This document shows, piece by piece, positions 18,262 to 26,940 of a DNA stretch of 34,840 nt. A program made the translations under genes and the position numbers. The first letter of the stretch is position 1. Every line of letters starts with the position of its first letter. The notes beneath the pieces are model-generated. The model made no database searches. It was not told the origin of the DNA and saw only the letters and a program-made list of their open reading frames with translations. This stretch comes from Caulobacter sp. (GTDB taxonomy: Bacteria > Pseudomonadota > Alphaproteobacteria > Caulobacterales > Caulobacteraceae), in NCBI GenBank assembly GCA_028291265.1, contig JAQGIK010000007.1:1-34840 (forward strand). The letters run 5' to 3'.

Positions 18262-19419
18262 ATGAAGTTCCAGATCACGGCCCTGGCGATGTTCGCCAGC
18301 CTTGGGCTCTCCGGCCTCGCCGCCGCCCAGACGCCGCCGGCCGCCCCCGCCCCCGCTTCCAACGACTATTCGAAGCCCGAGACCTGGCTCTGCCTGCCGG
18401 GCCGCGCCGGCGACGCCTGCGGCGTCGACCTGGCCACGACGTCGGTGACGCCGGACGGCAAGGGCCATCTTCTCCCCGCCGGTTCGCCGGCGCCGGCGGC
18501 GATCGACTGCTTCTACGTCTATCCGACGGTGTCCGCCGATCCGACCCCGAACAGCGACATGGTCATCGACGAGGCCGAGCGCCGGGTCGTGGCCATCCAG
18601 TTCGCGCCGTTCAGGAACGTCTGCCGCCCCTTCGCGCCCATGTACCGGCAGGTGACCCTGACCGCGCTGCGCCAGTACATGTCGGGCCAGAAGCCCGCGG
18701 TGGACCGCGAGCTGGCCTACAACGACGTCAAGGCGGCCTGGGACTGGTACCTGGCCCATGAGAACAAGGGCCGGGGCGTCGTGCTGATCGGCCACAGCCA
18801 GGGCTCGGGCGTCATCCAGGAACTGGTCAAGCGCGAGATCGACGGCAAGCCGGTGCAGAAGCTGATCGTCGGGGTGATGCCGATCGGCTCCAACGTGCCG
18901 GTCGATGACAAGGGCATGTTCGGGACCATCCCCAGCTGTTCGGCCAAGGGCCAGACCGGCTGCCTGGTCTCTTACGTCAGCTTCCGTGACACCGTCCCAC
19001 CGCCGGCCACCAGCCGCTTCGGCAAGGTGGATGGGGCCGGCCTGCACGCGGCCTGCGTCAACCCGGCGGCGCTCGGGGGCGGCAAGGGCCAGCCGGCCTC
19101 GGCGTTCTGGAACCGGCCGCTGACGGGCGGCGCGCCGACGCCGGCCTGGGCCAGGGACCTGACCGTCGATACGCCGTTCGTCGCCACGCCGGGTCTGCTG
19201 ACCACCGAATGCGCGCGCAGTGGCGAGTACAGCTATCTGAAGGTGACGACCAACGCCGACCCGGCCGACGCCCGCACCGACGCCATCGCCGGCGACGTGG
19301 TCATCTTCGGCAAGGTCGACGCCAACTGGGGCCTGCATCTGATCGACATGAACATCGCCATGGGCGACCTGGTCGCTATCGTCGGCGAACAGGCCAAGGC
19401 CTGGAAGAAGAGCCGTTAG
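18262..19419 (+). CDS. DUF3089 alpha/beta-hydrolase-like secreted protein (copy 1)
   Basis: This is a 385-residue exported protein of the DUF3089 family, which has an alpha/beta-hydrolase (lipase-like) fold. The signal peptide is about residues 1-22 (ending LAAAQ). The family's DCFYVYPTVS motif is followed by GRGVVLIGHSQGSG, where Ser179 is the nucleophile-elbow candidate. ADARTDAIAGDV, NWGLHLIDMNIAMGDL and its His are C-terminal and could complete the triad. Several paired cysteines (LCLPG, DACG, VCRPF, IPSCS, TGCLVSY) suggest disulfides. The ATG at 18262 has a GGGAGG site; the extra 22 codons upstream lack one. It is followed after 19 nt by a close paralogue in the same orientation. The substrate is unknown. 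Confidence 0.9.
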   Translation: MKFQITALAMFASLGLSGLAAAQTPPAAPAPASNDYSKPETWLCLPGRAGDACGVDLATTSVTPDGKGHLLPAGSPAPAAIDCFYVYPTVSADPTPNSDMVIDEAERRVVAIQFAPFRNVCRPFAPMYRQVTLTALRQYMSGQKPAVDRELAYNDVKAAWDWYLAHENKGRGVVLIGHSQGSGVIQELVKREIDGKPVQKLIVGVMPIGSNVPVDDKGMFGTIPSCSAKGQTGCLVSYVSFRDTVPPPATSRFGKVDGAGLHAACVNPAALGGGKGQPASAFWNRPLTGGAPTPAWARDLTVDTPFVATPGLLTTECARSGEYSYLKVTTNADPADARTDAIAGDVVIFGKVDANWGLHLIDMNIAMGDLVAIVGEQAKAWKKSR

Positions 19420-19438
19420 CCGGAAGGAAGACCGCGCC

Positions 19439-20569
19439 GTGAAGACCCATCTCATCGCGCTCGGCGCGGCCCTGCTGCTGGCGGGCGGGGCCGGCTGCGC
19501 GGCGGCGCAGAATCCGCCGAGCTTCGCACCCAACGACTACGGCGACACCAGGACCTGGCTGTGCCTGCCCGGGCGGTCGGACCCCTGCTCGGTTCCGGAC
19601 CTGACCACGACGGTGGTCGCCGCCGACGGGACGACGACGGTCGAGCCCTTCGTCCGGGCGTCCGACCCGGCCATCGACTGCTTCTACGTCTATCCGACCA
19701 TCTCCACCGACAGCACGCCCAACAGCGACATGACCCCGGACGACGAGCCGCGGGTGGCGGCCGTGCATTTCGCCCGCTTCGGCGGCGTCTGCCGCACCTT
19801 CGCGCCGCTGTACCGGCAGGTGACCCTGGCGGCGCTGTACAGGGCGGTGCGCGGCGAGGACTCCGGGGCCGACCGCGAGCTGCCCTATCGCGACGTGAAG
19901 GCGGCCTTCGACTGGTACATGGCCCATGAGAACAAGGGCCGGGGCGTCGTGTTGATCGGCCACAGCCAGGGGGCGGGCATCGTCCAGCGACTGATCAAGG
20001 ACGAATTCGACGGCAAGCCGCTGCAGAAGCAATTGATCGGGGCGATGCCGATCGGCTGGAGCGTGCCGGTCGACGACAATGGCATGTTCGGGACCATCCC
20101 CAGCTGCTCGAAGCCGGGTCAGACCGGTTGCCTGGTCTCCTACGTCAGCTTCCGCGATACGCTCGGACCGGTCCCGGCGACGATGTTCGGGCGGGTGAGC
20201 GGCGCGGGCCTGCATGCCGCCTGCGTCAACCCGGCGGCCCTTGGCGGCGGCAAGGCCCAGGCCCACAGCTATCTGCGGACCAAGAGCGGCGCCGGCAAAC
20301 AGCCCTGGGCGCAGGGCAAGAGCATCGAGACGCCTTACGTCTCGGTTCCCGGCCTGCTGGCCACCGAATGCGTGCGCGAGGGCGCCTTCACCTATCTGAA
20401 GGTGACCACCAACGCCGACCCGGCCGACCCCCGCACCGACAGCATCGGCGGCGACCTGAACAACAATGACCCGCTGTGGGGCCTGCACACGCTCGACATG
20501 AACATCGGCATGGGCGACCTGATCGCCGTGGTGCGGGCGCAGGCCGAGGCCTGGAAGAAGAGGCCCTAG
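19439..20569 (+). CDS. DUF3089 alpha/beta-hydrolase-like secreted protein (copy 2)
   Basis: This 376-residue paralogue of the preceding gene arose by tandem duplication. The two share long identical stretches, including the segment around the nucleophile elbow (AHENKGRGVVLIGHSQG, Ser176), GLHAACVNPAALGGGK and KVTTNADPAD. The signal peptide is about residues 1-24 (LLLAGGAGCAAAQ). It starts at GTG 19439, 19 nt after copy 1, with GGAAGGAAG upstream. Differences cluster in the N-terminal third and in the substrate-facing loops (for example the AHSYLRTKSGAGKQPWAQG stretch), so substrate ranges may have diverged. Its TAG stop overlaps the stop of the convergent flagellar-like gene within CTAG (20566-20569). 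Confidence 0.9.
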   Translation: MKTHLIALGAALLLAGGAGCAAAQNPPSFAPNDYGDTRTWLCLPGRSDPCSVPDLTTTVVAADGTTTVEPFVRASDPAIDCFYVYPTISTDSTPNSDMTPDDEPRVAAVHFARFGGVCRTFAPLYRQVTLAALYRAVRGEDSGADRELPYRDVKAAFDWYMAHENKGRGVVLIGHSQGAGIVQRLIKDEFDGKPLQKQLIGAMPIGWSVPVDDNGMFGTIPSCSKPGQTGCLVSYVSFRDTLGPVPATMFGRVSGAGLHAACVNPAALGGGKAQAHSYLRTKSGAGKQPWAQGKSIETPYVSVPGLLATECVREGAFTYLKVTTNADPADPRTDSIGGDLNNNDPLWGLHTLDMNIGMGDLIAVVRAQAEAWKKRP

Positions 20570-20784
20570 GCCAGCATGTCGAGCAGCACGCCGGTCATCT
20601 CGTCGGCGGTGCGGATGACGGCGACGTTGGCCTTGAAGGCGGTCTTGGCCTGGACCTGTTCGACGACTTCTTTCGCCAGGTCGACGTTCGAGTCGAGGCC
20701 CCAGGACGCAGTCCGGCGGGCGCTGGCGTCGAGGCGCTGGGTGGCGGCCATGAGGCCGGCGGTGGCGGAACCGATCGCTTGCAT
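20566..20784 (-). CDS. Miniature flagellar rod/hook-like protein (72 aa)
   Basis: This short protein is built like the two ends of a flagellar rod or hook protein with the middle removed. The N-terminal IGSATAGLMAATQRLDASARRTASWG resembles the Flg_bb_rod motif (family pattern AxSGLxAxQxRLDxxAxNIAN). The C-terminal NVDLAKEVVEQVQAKTAFKANVAVIRTADEMTGVLLDML resembles the Flg_bbr_C helix (DLAxExVxMIxAQxAYxANxxVIxTADEMxxxLL). It might be a small rod-like component, a regulator of rod assembly, or a decayed paralogue. The preserved frame and its good match to both terminal helices argue for selection. No other flagellar gene is in the window. The promoter would lie in 20785-20886. Confidence 0.72.
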   Translation of the reverse strand: MQAIGSATAGLMAATQRLDASARRTASWGLDSNVDLAKEVVEQVQAKTAFKANVAVIRTADEMTGVLLDMLA

Positions 20785-20886
20785 GGGCCCACAGATATCG
20801 AGGCGCGGTTAAGTCCTCGCTCGCAAACAAGGTAAATCCGCGCGGTGGCCTTTCCCCGGCCCCAACCGGGTGTTTAAAACGGACGC

Positions 20887-22818
20887 ATGAGCGGCAAGAC
20901 CGAAAGCCCGACCGAACCCTTCAAGCGCGCGCTGGCCCATGCCGCGCGGTCGCTGGCCGAGATGCCGGACCTGGAGGTGGTGTTCTCGGGCGACGGGCCG
21001 CAGCTGTCGGGCAACCGGGCGGTGCTGCCGCATCCGCCGCGCGACCTGACCATGGCCGAGGCCTCGCGGATTCGCGGGCTGGCCGACCAGATGGCGCTGC
21101 GCCTGGCGCACCATGACCCGGTGGCCCATTCGCGCGGCAGGCCGGCCTCGCCGCAGGGCCAGGCCGTGTTCGAGGCCGTCGAGCAGGCCCGGATCGAAGC
21201 CATCGGCTCCAACAACCTGGGCGGGGTGCGCAAGAACCTGGCGACGGTTCTGGAGCTCAGCCTCGAGCGCAAGGGTCTGGCCCGCATCCAGGACCGGGCC
21301 AATGCGCCGCTGGCCGACATCGTCAGCCTGATGGTGCGCGAGCGGCTGACCGGGCAGCGGCCGCCGCAGGCCGTACAGCCGCTGGTCGACATGTTCCGCG
21401 CCGAGATCGAAGCCAAGGCCGGCGCCGACCTCGACCGGCTGGCGGCCAGCATCGACAACCAGACCGCCTTCGCCAAGGTGACCCGGGCCATCCTGCGCGA
21501 CCTCGACATGGGCGACGAGGGCGCCGACCCGACCGAGGGCGAGGACGACGAGCAGGGCGAGGAGCAGCAGGAGCAGTCGGACGACAGCGAAGGCGACGGC
21601 GAGGGCCAGTCGCCGGAAGGCTCGTCGATGCAGGAGACCGAGACCACCGACAGCGACCAGGACGACGGCGAGGAACAGGCGGTCGAGACCGAAGACGACC
21701 AGGATGCCGAGATGAGCGACGAGGCCCCGGAGATGGGCGACGGCGCCAAACCGGCCCGGCCCGATCCCAAGGACAGCGGCAAGCCGGAGCCGGCCTACAA
21801 GATCTTCACCAGCGCCCATGACGAGATCGAGCCGGCCGAGGACCTCTGCGATCCCGAGGAGCTGACCCGGCTGCGCGCCTATCTCGACCAGCAGCTGGCC
21901 AGCCTGTCGAGCGTGGTCTCGCGCCTGGCCAACAAGCTGCAGCGGCGCCTCTTAGCGCAGCAGAACCGGTCCTGGCAGTTCGACCTCGAAGAGGGCATGC
22001 TGGACGTCGCCCGCCTGCCGCGGATCATCATCGACCCGACCGCGCCGCTGAGTTTCAAGCAGGAGAGCGACACCGACTTCCGCGACACGGTGGTCACCCT
22101 GCTGATCGACAACTCGGGCTCGATGCGCGGACGGCCGATCATGGTGGCGGCGGTCTGCGCCGACATCCTGGCCCGGACCCTGGAGCGCTGCGCGGTCAAG
22201 GTCGAGATCCTCGGCTTCACGACGCGGGCCTGGAAGGGCGGCATTTCGCGCGACGACTGGATCAAGGCCGGCAAGCCGCCGTCCCCCGGCCGGCTGAACG
22301 ACCTGCGCCACATCATCTACAAGTCGGCCGACAGCCCCTGGCGGCGGGCCCGCAAGAACCTCGGGCTGATGATGCGCGAGGGCCTCTTGAAGGAGAACAT
22401 CGACGGCGAGGCGTTGATGTGGGCGCACCAGCGGATGATGAGCCGGCCCGAACAGCGCCGCATCCTGATGGTCATCAGCGACGGCGCCCCGGTCGATGAT
22501 TCGACCCTGTCGGTGAACAGCGGCCACTACCTCGAGCGCCACCTGCGGCAGGTGATCGGCGAGATCGAGAACCGCAGCCCGGTCGAACTTCTGGCCATCG
22601 GCATCGGCCATGACGTCACGCGCTACTACCGGCGGGCGGTGACCATCGTCGACGTCGAGCAGTTGGGCGGGGTGCTGGTCGAGCAGCTGGCGTCGCTGTT
22701 CGAGGAGGAGCCCAAGCGGGTGGCCAAGGCGCGCGGCCTGCTCGGCGCCCTGCCGACCGTCGTGCCGACGCCGATGAAGGCGACGACCTTCGCGGCGGTG
22801 AAGGAAGCCCTGTCGTGA
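20887..22818 (+). CDS. cobT: CobT, cobaltochelatase subunit (aerobic cobalamin pathway)
   Basis: This 643-residue protein is a subunit of the CobN-CobS-CobT chelatase that inserts cobalt into hydrogenobyrinic acid a,c-diamide. The N-terminal domain (about 1-205) is helical ([41 protein letters not shown]). It is followed by a very acidic linker (about 208-300, rich in Asp, Glu and Gln) and a C-terminal von Willebrand A-type domain with the MIDAS sequence DNSGSMRG (Asp408) and later [30 protein letters not shown]. All features fit CobT. CobS, which usually lies just upstream, is not adjacent; the upstream neighbour is the flagellar-like gene. The stop overlaps the next gene as GTGA (22815-22818), so the two are coupled. 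Confidence 0.95.
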   Translation: MSGKTESPTEPFKRALAHAARSLAEMPDLEVVFSGDGPQLSGNRAVLPHPPRDLTMAEASRIRGLADQMALRLAHHDPVAHSRGRPASPQGQAVFEAVEQARIEAIGSNNLGGVRKNLATVLELSLERKGLARIQDRANAPLADIVSLMVRERLTGQRPPQAVQPLVDMFRAEIEAKAGADLDRLAASIDNQTAFAKVTRAILRDLDMGDEGADPTEGEDDEQGEEQQEQSDDSEGDGEGQSPEGSSMQETETTDSDQDDGEEQAVETEDDQDAEMSDEAPEMGDGAKPARPDPKDSGKPEPAYKIFTSAHDEIEPAEDLCDPEELTRLRAYLDQQLASLSSVVSRLANKLQRRLLAQQNRSWQFDLEEGMLDVARLPRIIIDPTAPLSFKQESDTDFRDTVVTLLIDNSGSMRGRPIMVAAVCADILARTLERCAVKVEILGFTTRAWKGGISRDDWIKAGKPPSPGRLNDLRHIIYKSADSPWRRARKNLGLMMREGLLKENIDGEALMWAHQRMMSRPEQRRILMVISDGAPVDDSTLSVNSGHYLERHLRQVIGEIENRSPVELLAIGIGHDVTRYYRRAVTIVDVEQLGGVLVEQLASLFEEEPKRVAKARGLLGALPTVVPTPMKATTFAAVKEALS

Positions 22819-23801
22819 GACGGCTGGCGGGCCTGACGGCGCTGGCGGCGTTGCTGGCCTCCTGCGCCGCGCCGCCGCCGCCCTTGCCGGACAAGCCGCA
22901 GCCGGCCGGACCGGAGATCCAGATCGTCACCACGCCCGTGCCGTTCGATCCGTCGAACCCGGCGCGCAGCAACCTCAGCGGCTTTACCTACATGGGCGGG
23001 GTGGCGATCACCGATCCCGTCACCAACCGGGTGCACGGTCTGTCGGACCTGAAGGTGACGCCGGACGGCCGCGTCGTGGCGGTCAGCGACCTGGGCGACC
23101 TGTTCGAGGCGCGGCTGCAGTTCGGGGCCGATTCGCGGCTGAGCGGCCTGATCGACGGCAAACTGTGGACGCTCAAGCGCCCCGACGGCCAGCCGGTGCA
23201 GGGCAAGCTGGAAGGCGACGCCGAGGGGCTGGCGATCCTCGCCAACGGCGACCGGCTGGTCAGCTTCGAGCGCGATCACCGCATCTGGCGCTATCCGGCC
23301 GCCGGCGGCCCGCCGGTCGTCGCCCCCAAGCCCGGCAACCTGTTCTCCGAGAACGAGGGCATGGAGGGGCTGACCGAATATCCCTTCGCCGGCCCCGACG
23401 CCTATCTGGTCGGCTCCGAGGAGGGCGAGGTCTGGCTCTGCAGGCTCAGCGCCGCCTGCCAGAGCTTCAGCGTGCTCAACGGGCCCGACCTCGAGTATGG
23501 CCTGACCGCCCTGGCCCCCTTCCAGGACGGCAGCCTGGTGGCCGTGCACCGGGCCTTCGATCCCCTGCGCGGGGTGAGGATCACCGTCTCGGTCTACGTC
23601 GCCGCCGCCCTGAAGGGCCGCCAGCCGCAGCCGATGGCCCGCCTGACCCTCAACGCCCCGCTGACCACCGACAACATCGAGGGCGTCGCCCTGATCACCT
23701 CGCCGACCGGCGCGGCCCGCATCCTGCTGCTCAGCGACGACAACGCCAGCGCCTCGCAGCGGACCCTGCTGCTCGTCTTCGATTGGACCGGCCGCAAATG
23801 A
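22815..23801 (+). CDS. Esterase-like phytase-family lipoprotein
   Basis: This is a 328-residue lipoprotein of the 'esterase-like activity of phytase' family, predicted to have a beta-propeller fold. The signal [17 protein letters not shown] gives a lipidated Cys17 followed by a Pro-rich tether ([15 protein letters not shown]). The propeller region carries typical strand repeats such as [66 protein letters not shown] and [10 protein letters not shown], each with acidic turns that could bind calcium. Start is GTG 22815, overlapping the CobT stop in GTGA; the stop in turn overlaps the lactate dehydrogenase start in ATGA. The three-gene coupling may be only transcriptional convenience; I see no functional link to cobalamin. 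Confidence 0.87.
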   Translation: MRRLAGLTALAALLASCAAPPPPLPDKPQPAGPEIQIVTTPVPFDPSNPARSNLSGFTYMGGVAITDPVTNRVHGLSDLKVTPDGRVVAVSDLGDLFEARLQFGADSRLSGLIDGKLWTLKRPDGQPVQGKLEGDAEGLAILANGDRLVSFERDHRIWRYPAAGGPPVVAPKPGNLFSENEGMEGLTEYPFAGPDAYLVGSEEGEVWLCRLSAACQSFSVLNGPDLEYGLTALAPFQDGSLVAVHRAFDPLRGVRITVSVYVAAALKGRQPQPMARLTLNAPLTTDNIEGVALITSPTGAARILLLSDDNASASQRTLLLVFDWTGRK

Positions 23802-24937
23802 AACCTGCCTGCGTCACCGACTACCGGGAGCTGGCCAAGCGGCGCATCCCGGGCGTGCTGTTCGACTACATCGACGGCGGCTCCTATGCCGAGGAGACGC
23901 TTCGCCGGAACACCGCCGACTTCCAGGAGCTGGCCCTGCGCCAGCGGGTGATGAAGGACGTCTCGCAGATCTCGCTGTCGACCGAGCTGTTCGGCCAGCA
24001 GCTGTCGATGCCGGTTGTGCTGTCGCCGATCGGCATGGCCGGCATGTACGCCCGCCGCGGCGAGGTGCAGGCGATGAAGGCGGCGAAGGCGGCCGGGGTG
24101 CCGATGTGCCTGTCGTCGCTGTCGATCTGCGACGTCGCCGAGGTGACCCGGGATGGCGGGGCGGCGCCCTGGTACCAGCTCTACATCATCAAGGACCGCG
24201 GCTACATGAAGGCCCTGCTGGAGCGGGTCAGCGAGCTGGGCAGCCCGGTGGTGGCCTTTACCGTCGACCTGCCGGTGCCCGGAGCCCGGTACCGGGACGT
24301 GCGGTCGGGCCTGTTCGGGGCGACCTCGCCGTTCGTGGGCCTGCAGCGGGCCTGGGACGGCGTCACCCATCCCGACTGGCTGTTCGACGTCATGCTGGGC
24401 GGCGGTCCGCACACTTTCGGCAACCTGGCCCCGGCCATCCCCGAGGCCAAGGGGGTGATGGAGTTCTGGCCCTGGGTGACCAAGAACTTCGACCCGACCC
24501 TGACCTGGAAGGATCTCGACTGGATCCGCCAGCACTGGAAGGGGCCGCTGGTCATCAAGGGGGTGCTCGATCCCGAGGATGCCAAGGAAGCCGCGCGCTG
24601 CGGAGCTGACGGCCTGGTCGTCTCCAACCATGGCGGACGGCAGCTGGATGGGGTGCTGAGCGGCATCCGCGCCCTGCCCCCTATCGCCGACGCCGTGGGC
24701 GACCAGCTGACCGTGCTGATGGACGGCGGCGTGCGTTCGGGGCTGGACGTGGTCAAGGCGCTGGCCAGCGGGGCCAAGGGCTGTTTCCTCGGCCGGGCCT
24801 GGGCCTACGCCCTGGCGGCCCGCGGCGAGGCGGGCGTCGCCCATGTGCTGCAGATTCTCCGCCAGGAGATGATGATGGCCATGGCCCTGACCGGCTGCAC
24901 CGACGTCAAGGACGCTGACCGAAGCCTGTTGGCCTAA
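23798..24937 (+). CDS. lldD: FMN-dependent L-lactate dehydrogenase / alpha-hydroxy-acid oxidase
   Basis: This is a 379-residue TIM-barrel flavoenzyme that oxidises L-lactate (or a related 2-hydroxy acid) to the keto acid, passing electrons to the quinone pool or oxygen. Family motifs: FDYIDGGSYAEETLRRN with the active-site Tyr region (about 22-38), SPIGMAGMYARRGEVQAMKAA (FMN contacts), WYQLYIIKDRGYMKALLERV, and SNHGGRQLDG with catalytic His278 and Arg281. The C-terminal phosphate-binding segment is VLMDGGVRSGLDVVKALASGAKGCFLGRAW. The length and the ALTGC tail match LldD. ATG 23798 overlaps the previous stop (ATGA). The stop TAA overlaps the convergent DUF72 stop within CTAA. Glycolate oxidase or mandelate dehydrogenase are alternatives. 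Confidence 0.92.
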   Translation: MKPACVTDYRELAKRRIPGVLFDYIDGGSYAEETLRRNTADFQELALRQRVMKDVSQISLSTELFGQQLSMPVVLSPIGMAGMYARRGEVQAMKAAKAAGVPMCLSSLSICDVAEVTRDGGAAPWYQLYIIKDRGYMKALLERVSELGSPVVAFTVDLPVPGARYRDVRSGLFGATSPFVGLQRAWDGVTHPDWLFDVMLGGGPHTFGNLAPAIPEAKGVMEFWPWVTKNFDPTLTWKDLDWIRQHWKGPLVIKGVLDPEDAKEAARCGADGLVVSNHGGRQLDGVLSGIRALPPIADAVGDQLTVLMDGGVRSGLDVVKALASGAKGCFLGRAWAYALAARGEAGVAHVLQILRQEMMMAMALTGCTDVKDADRSLLA

Positions 24938-25668
24938 AGCCGGCCCTTCAGCGCCAGGGCGTCGGCCGCCGCCGCGCCGGAGGCGGTGTTGTCGAAGATG
25001 CACCAGGCGTCTGCAGGACCGGAGGTCAAGGCCTTGGCCAGGCCATCGAGCCGTTCCGGCTCGTAGGGCGAGAAGTACATGCGCGGCGAGCCATGCAGGC
25101 GCCAGTAGGCGAAGTCCGGCCAGCCGCCGGGCGTGGCCGCCATCGGATGCGGCGCGGGATCGGCGGCGACGCGGGCGATGCGGTGGTCGATGAGCAGGCG
25201 CTCGGGCTCGTCGTCAAACCAGCTGGCATGGCGCGGCTCGATGGCGACCCGCCCCTCCCAGACAGCGCGCAGGTCGTCGAAGAAGGTCCGGGCGACGGCC
25301 GGATCGAACGTCAGGCTCGGCGGCAGCTGGACGAGCAGCGGTCCCAGGCGGTCCCCGAGCCCCGACACCTCGGCGGCGAAATCCCGCAGCAGGCCGGCGC
25401 AATCGGCCAGCCGGGCCTCATGGGTGATGGTCTTGCGCAGCTTGACGGCGAAGCGGAAGCCGGGCGGCACGCTGTCCCGCCAGCGGGCGTAGATGGCCAG
25501 CTTGTGAGGCCGATAGAAGGTGCTGTTGATCTCGGCGCAATCGAGGCGGTCGGCATAGCGCTGCAGGCCCGTACCCTCGGTTGGAAACTGGCCGGCGACC
25601 GCGCGCGGCACAGCCCAGCCCGCCGTTCCGATCCTGATCTCGCCTGGCTTGCTCATCAATGGATGCAA
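24934..25668 (-). CDS. DUF72 family protein (TIM-barrel-like)
   Basis: This is a 244-residue soluble protein of the DUF72 (YecE) family. Recognisable segments are IRIGTAGWAVP, the EINSTFYRPH signature, FAVKLRKTITHEARL, LGPLLVQLPPSLTFD, VAIEPRHASWFDDE and YWRLHGSPRMYFSPYEPERLDGL, ending in the family's AWCIFDNTASGAAAADALAL. The biochemical role is unknown; the fold resembles sugar-isomerase/endonuclease-IV-like TIM barrels. The ATG at 25668 gives MHPLMSKPGE; the second ATG at 25656 is an equally good start. Its stop is shared with lldD in CTAA. The gene lies after the rpmB terminator, so it should have its own promoter in the short gap 25669-25700. Confidence 0.88.
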   Translation of the reverse strand: MHPLMSKPGEIRIGTAGWAVPRAVAGQFPTEGTGLQRYADRLDCAEINSTFYRPHKLAIYARWRDSVPPGFRFAVKLRKTITHEARLADCAGLLRDFAAEVSGLGDRLGPLLVQLPPSLTFDPAVARTFFDDLRAVWEGRVAIEPRHASWFDDEPERLLIDHRIARVAADPAPHPMAATPGGWPDFAYWRLHGSPRMYFSPYEPERLDGLAKALTSGPADAWCIFDNTASGAAAADALALKGRL

Positions 25669-25700
25669 GCCGCCACGGCGCCGTCAGGTTCCGGACATGC

Positions 25701-25730
25701 AAAACGGCCCGCGAGTCGCCTCGCGGGCCG
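25701..25730 (-). terminator. Intrinsic terminator of rpmB
   Basis: A perfect 11-bp stem CGGCCCGCGAG / CTCGCGGGCCG (25705-25715 and 25720-25730) has a 4-nt loop. Read on the minus strand it is followed by TTTT. It lies 25 nt after the rpmB stop. Confidence 0.9.
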
Positions 25731-25755
25731 CTTCGAAATCTTCAGAAGCCGTGGC

Positions 25756-26052
25756 TTAAGCCGCGGCCTGTTCGGCCAGCTTGGCCTTGACCTGACGCTT
25801 GATCTTCAGGGCGCGGGGCGAGAGGTCCTCGTCCTTCAGCTTGACGATCACGGCGTCTAGGCCGCCCCGGAAGTCCAGGGTGCGCAGCGCGGCGTTGGTG
25901 ATCCGCAGCTTGAACGACTGGCCGAGCACGTCCGACACCAGGGTGGCGGGCGACAGGGCCGGCAGGAAGCGGCGCTTGGTCTTGATGTTCGAATGGCTCA
26001 CGTTGTGGCCGACCATCGGGCCGACACCGGTGAGTTCGCAACGACGCGACAT
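25756..26052 (-). CDS. rpmB: 50S ribosomal protein L28
   Basis: This is a 98-residue large-subunit ribosomal protein. The conserved N-terminus MSRRCELTGVGPMVGHNVSHSNIKTKRRF and the KLRITNAALRTLDFRGGLDAVIVK core are diagnostic of L28. No zinc-binding CXXC pairs are present, so this is the zinc-independent type. ATG 26052 has GAAGG 9 nt upstream; a longer frame to 26103 is rejected because it adds residues absent from the family. It has a good sigma70-type promoter (26115-26143) and an intrinsic terminator, so it is transcribed alone. Its usual partner rpmG is not adjacent, as is normal in alphaproteobacteria. Confidence 0.98.
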   Translation of the reverse strand: MSRRCELTGVGPMVGHNVSHSNIKTKRRFLPALSPATLVSDVLGQSFKLRITNAALRTLDFRGGLDAVIVKLKDEDLSPRALKIKRQVKAKLAEQAAA

Positions 26053-26114
26053 GATAGAACCTTCGCAATAGAATTTCGGGCGCGCCAGGGAGGCCCTGCG
26101 CACGAGAGGGGCGT

Positions 26115-26143
26115 CTATAGGGGTAAGGGCGGGGAAACGTCAA
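26115..26143 (-). promoter_or_regulatory. rpmB promoter, housekeeping type
   Basis: On the minus strand TTGACG (26143-26138) and CTATAG (26120-26115) are separated by exactly 17 nt. They are close to housekeeping -35 and -10 boxes and lie 62 nt or so before the rpmB start, consistent with strong ribosomal-protein transcription. Two GACTC (GANTC) sites lie just upstream at 26154 and 26166. Confidence 0.75.
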
Positions 26144-26268
26144 CCCTTTGGGGGACTCTCAAATCGACTCAGCGCGCCTCTGGCGAGAGAACACTTCAGC
26201 CGCCATTCATGCGCCGCCATTATGGAACAGGACTGCAAGACCGACGCTCTGGAACTCCAGAAGGACCT

Positions 26269-26730
26269 ATGCCCGATATGATCCGCCCGGCCGCCATCAT
26301 CGCCACAGTCGCCCTGCTGGCCATCCCGGCCGTCGCCTCCAGCCAGGCGACGAACACCATCCTGCCCGGCTACTGGGAATACCGCAGCAAGGTCAGCTAC
26401 GGGGTCTCCTCGAGCAGCGTCGAAAAGAAGTGCGTCGAGCCCAAGGACATCGACAAGTTCTTCAGCGGCCCCAGCAATCGCCACTACAAATGCACCTACC
26501 CGACCCGCAACGTGGCGAACGGCAAGGCCGAGTTCCAGGGCACCTGCGTCGACAAGCGCGGGCGCACGGCGCAGGTCACCGCGTCCGGAACCTACAGCCC
26601 CAAGCACTTCACCCTGAACGCCAGAATCAAGACCAGCATCATCGGCGTGCCAATCACCCCGACCGGTTCGATCGACGCGACCTGGATCGGCCAGACCTGC
26701 CCGCCCAAGCCGCCGAAGAAGGCCAAGTGA
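26269..26730 (+). CDS. Secreted DUF3617 family protein
   Basis: This is a protein of about 153 residues with an N-terminal signal peptide (IRPAAIIATVALLAIPAVASSQA). It has the DUF3617 layout: a PGYWEYRSKVSY strand after the signal, KKCVEPKDIDKFF with the first conserved cysteine, HYKCTYPTR, FQGTCVDKRGRTAQVTASGTYSP, and a C-terminal WIGQTCPPKP. Four cysteines suggest two disulfides in the periplasm. No function is known for the family. ATG 26269 and ATG 26278 are both possible: AAGGA lies 3 nt before the first and 12 nt before the second, so neither spacing is ideal. It is divergent from rpmB, with the shared control region at 26053-26268. Confidence 0.83.
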   Translation: MPDMIRPAAIIATVALLAIPAVASSQATNTILPGYWEYRSKVSYGVSSSSVEKKCVEPKDIDKFFSGPSNRHYKCTYPTRNVANGKAEFQGTCVDKRGRTAQVTASGTYSPKHFTLNARIKTSIIGVPITPTGSIDATWIGQTCPPKPPKKAK

Positions 26731-26735
26731 CTTCT

Positions 26736-26823
26736 GAGTCTTGTGGTTAATCGGCGTTAAGATACAATAGCTTGTAGGGAACAAATGCCGAATCGGACGA
26801 AGTCGCCGATTCGGTCCCGATTC
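26736..26823. promoter_or_regulatory. Cluster of four GANTC sites before the amidohydrolase gene
   Basis: GAGTC (26736), GAATC (26790), GATTC (26808) and GATTC (26819) lie within 88 bp, 118-205 nt before the chosen start at 26941. Two of them sit in the arms of an inverted repeat CCGAATCGG / CCGATTCGG (26788-26796 and 26806-26814, 9-nt loop). TTAA-TCGGCG-TTAA (26747-26760) is CtrA-like but with a 6-nt gap. Together these suggest CcrM-dependent control; the 26731-26877 stretch holds no gene. Confidence 0.6.
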
Positions 26824-26940
26824 GTTTCGCGCCTGTTCGCGTGCGCCAGCCCTCGTCGTTAACCCCGCTCCCCCGAAGTGCCCGCTGATCGCGTGGCGTG
26901 CTATCGTCCGCGAAACAACGACTCTCTCCGGGGCCATCCC

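Noticed and set aside
26747-26760. TTAA-N6-TTAA as a firm CtrA site
   Set aside because: Gap is 6 nt instead of 7; kept only as a weak note within the GANTC cluster.
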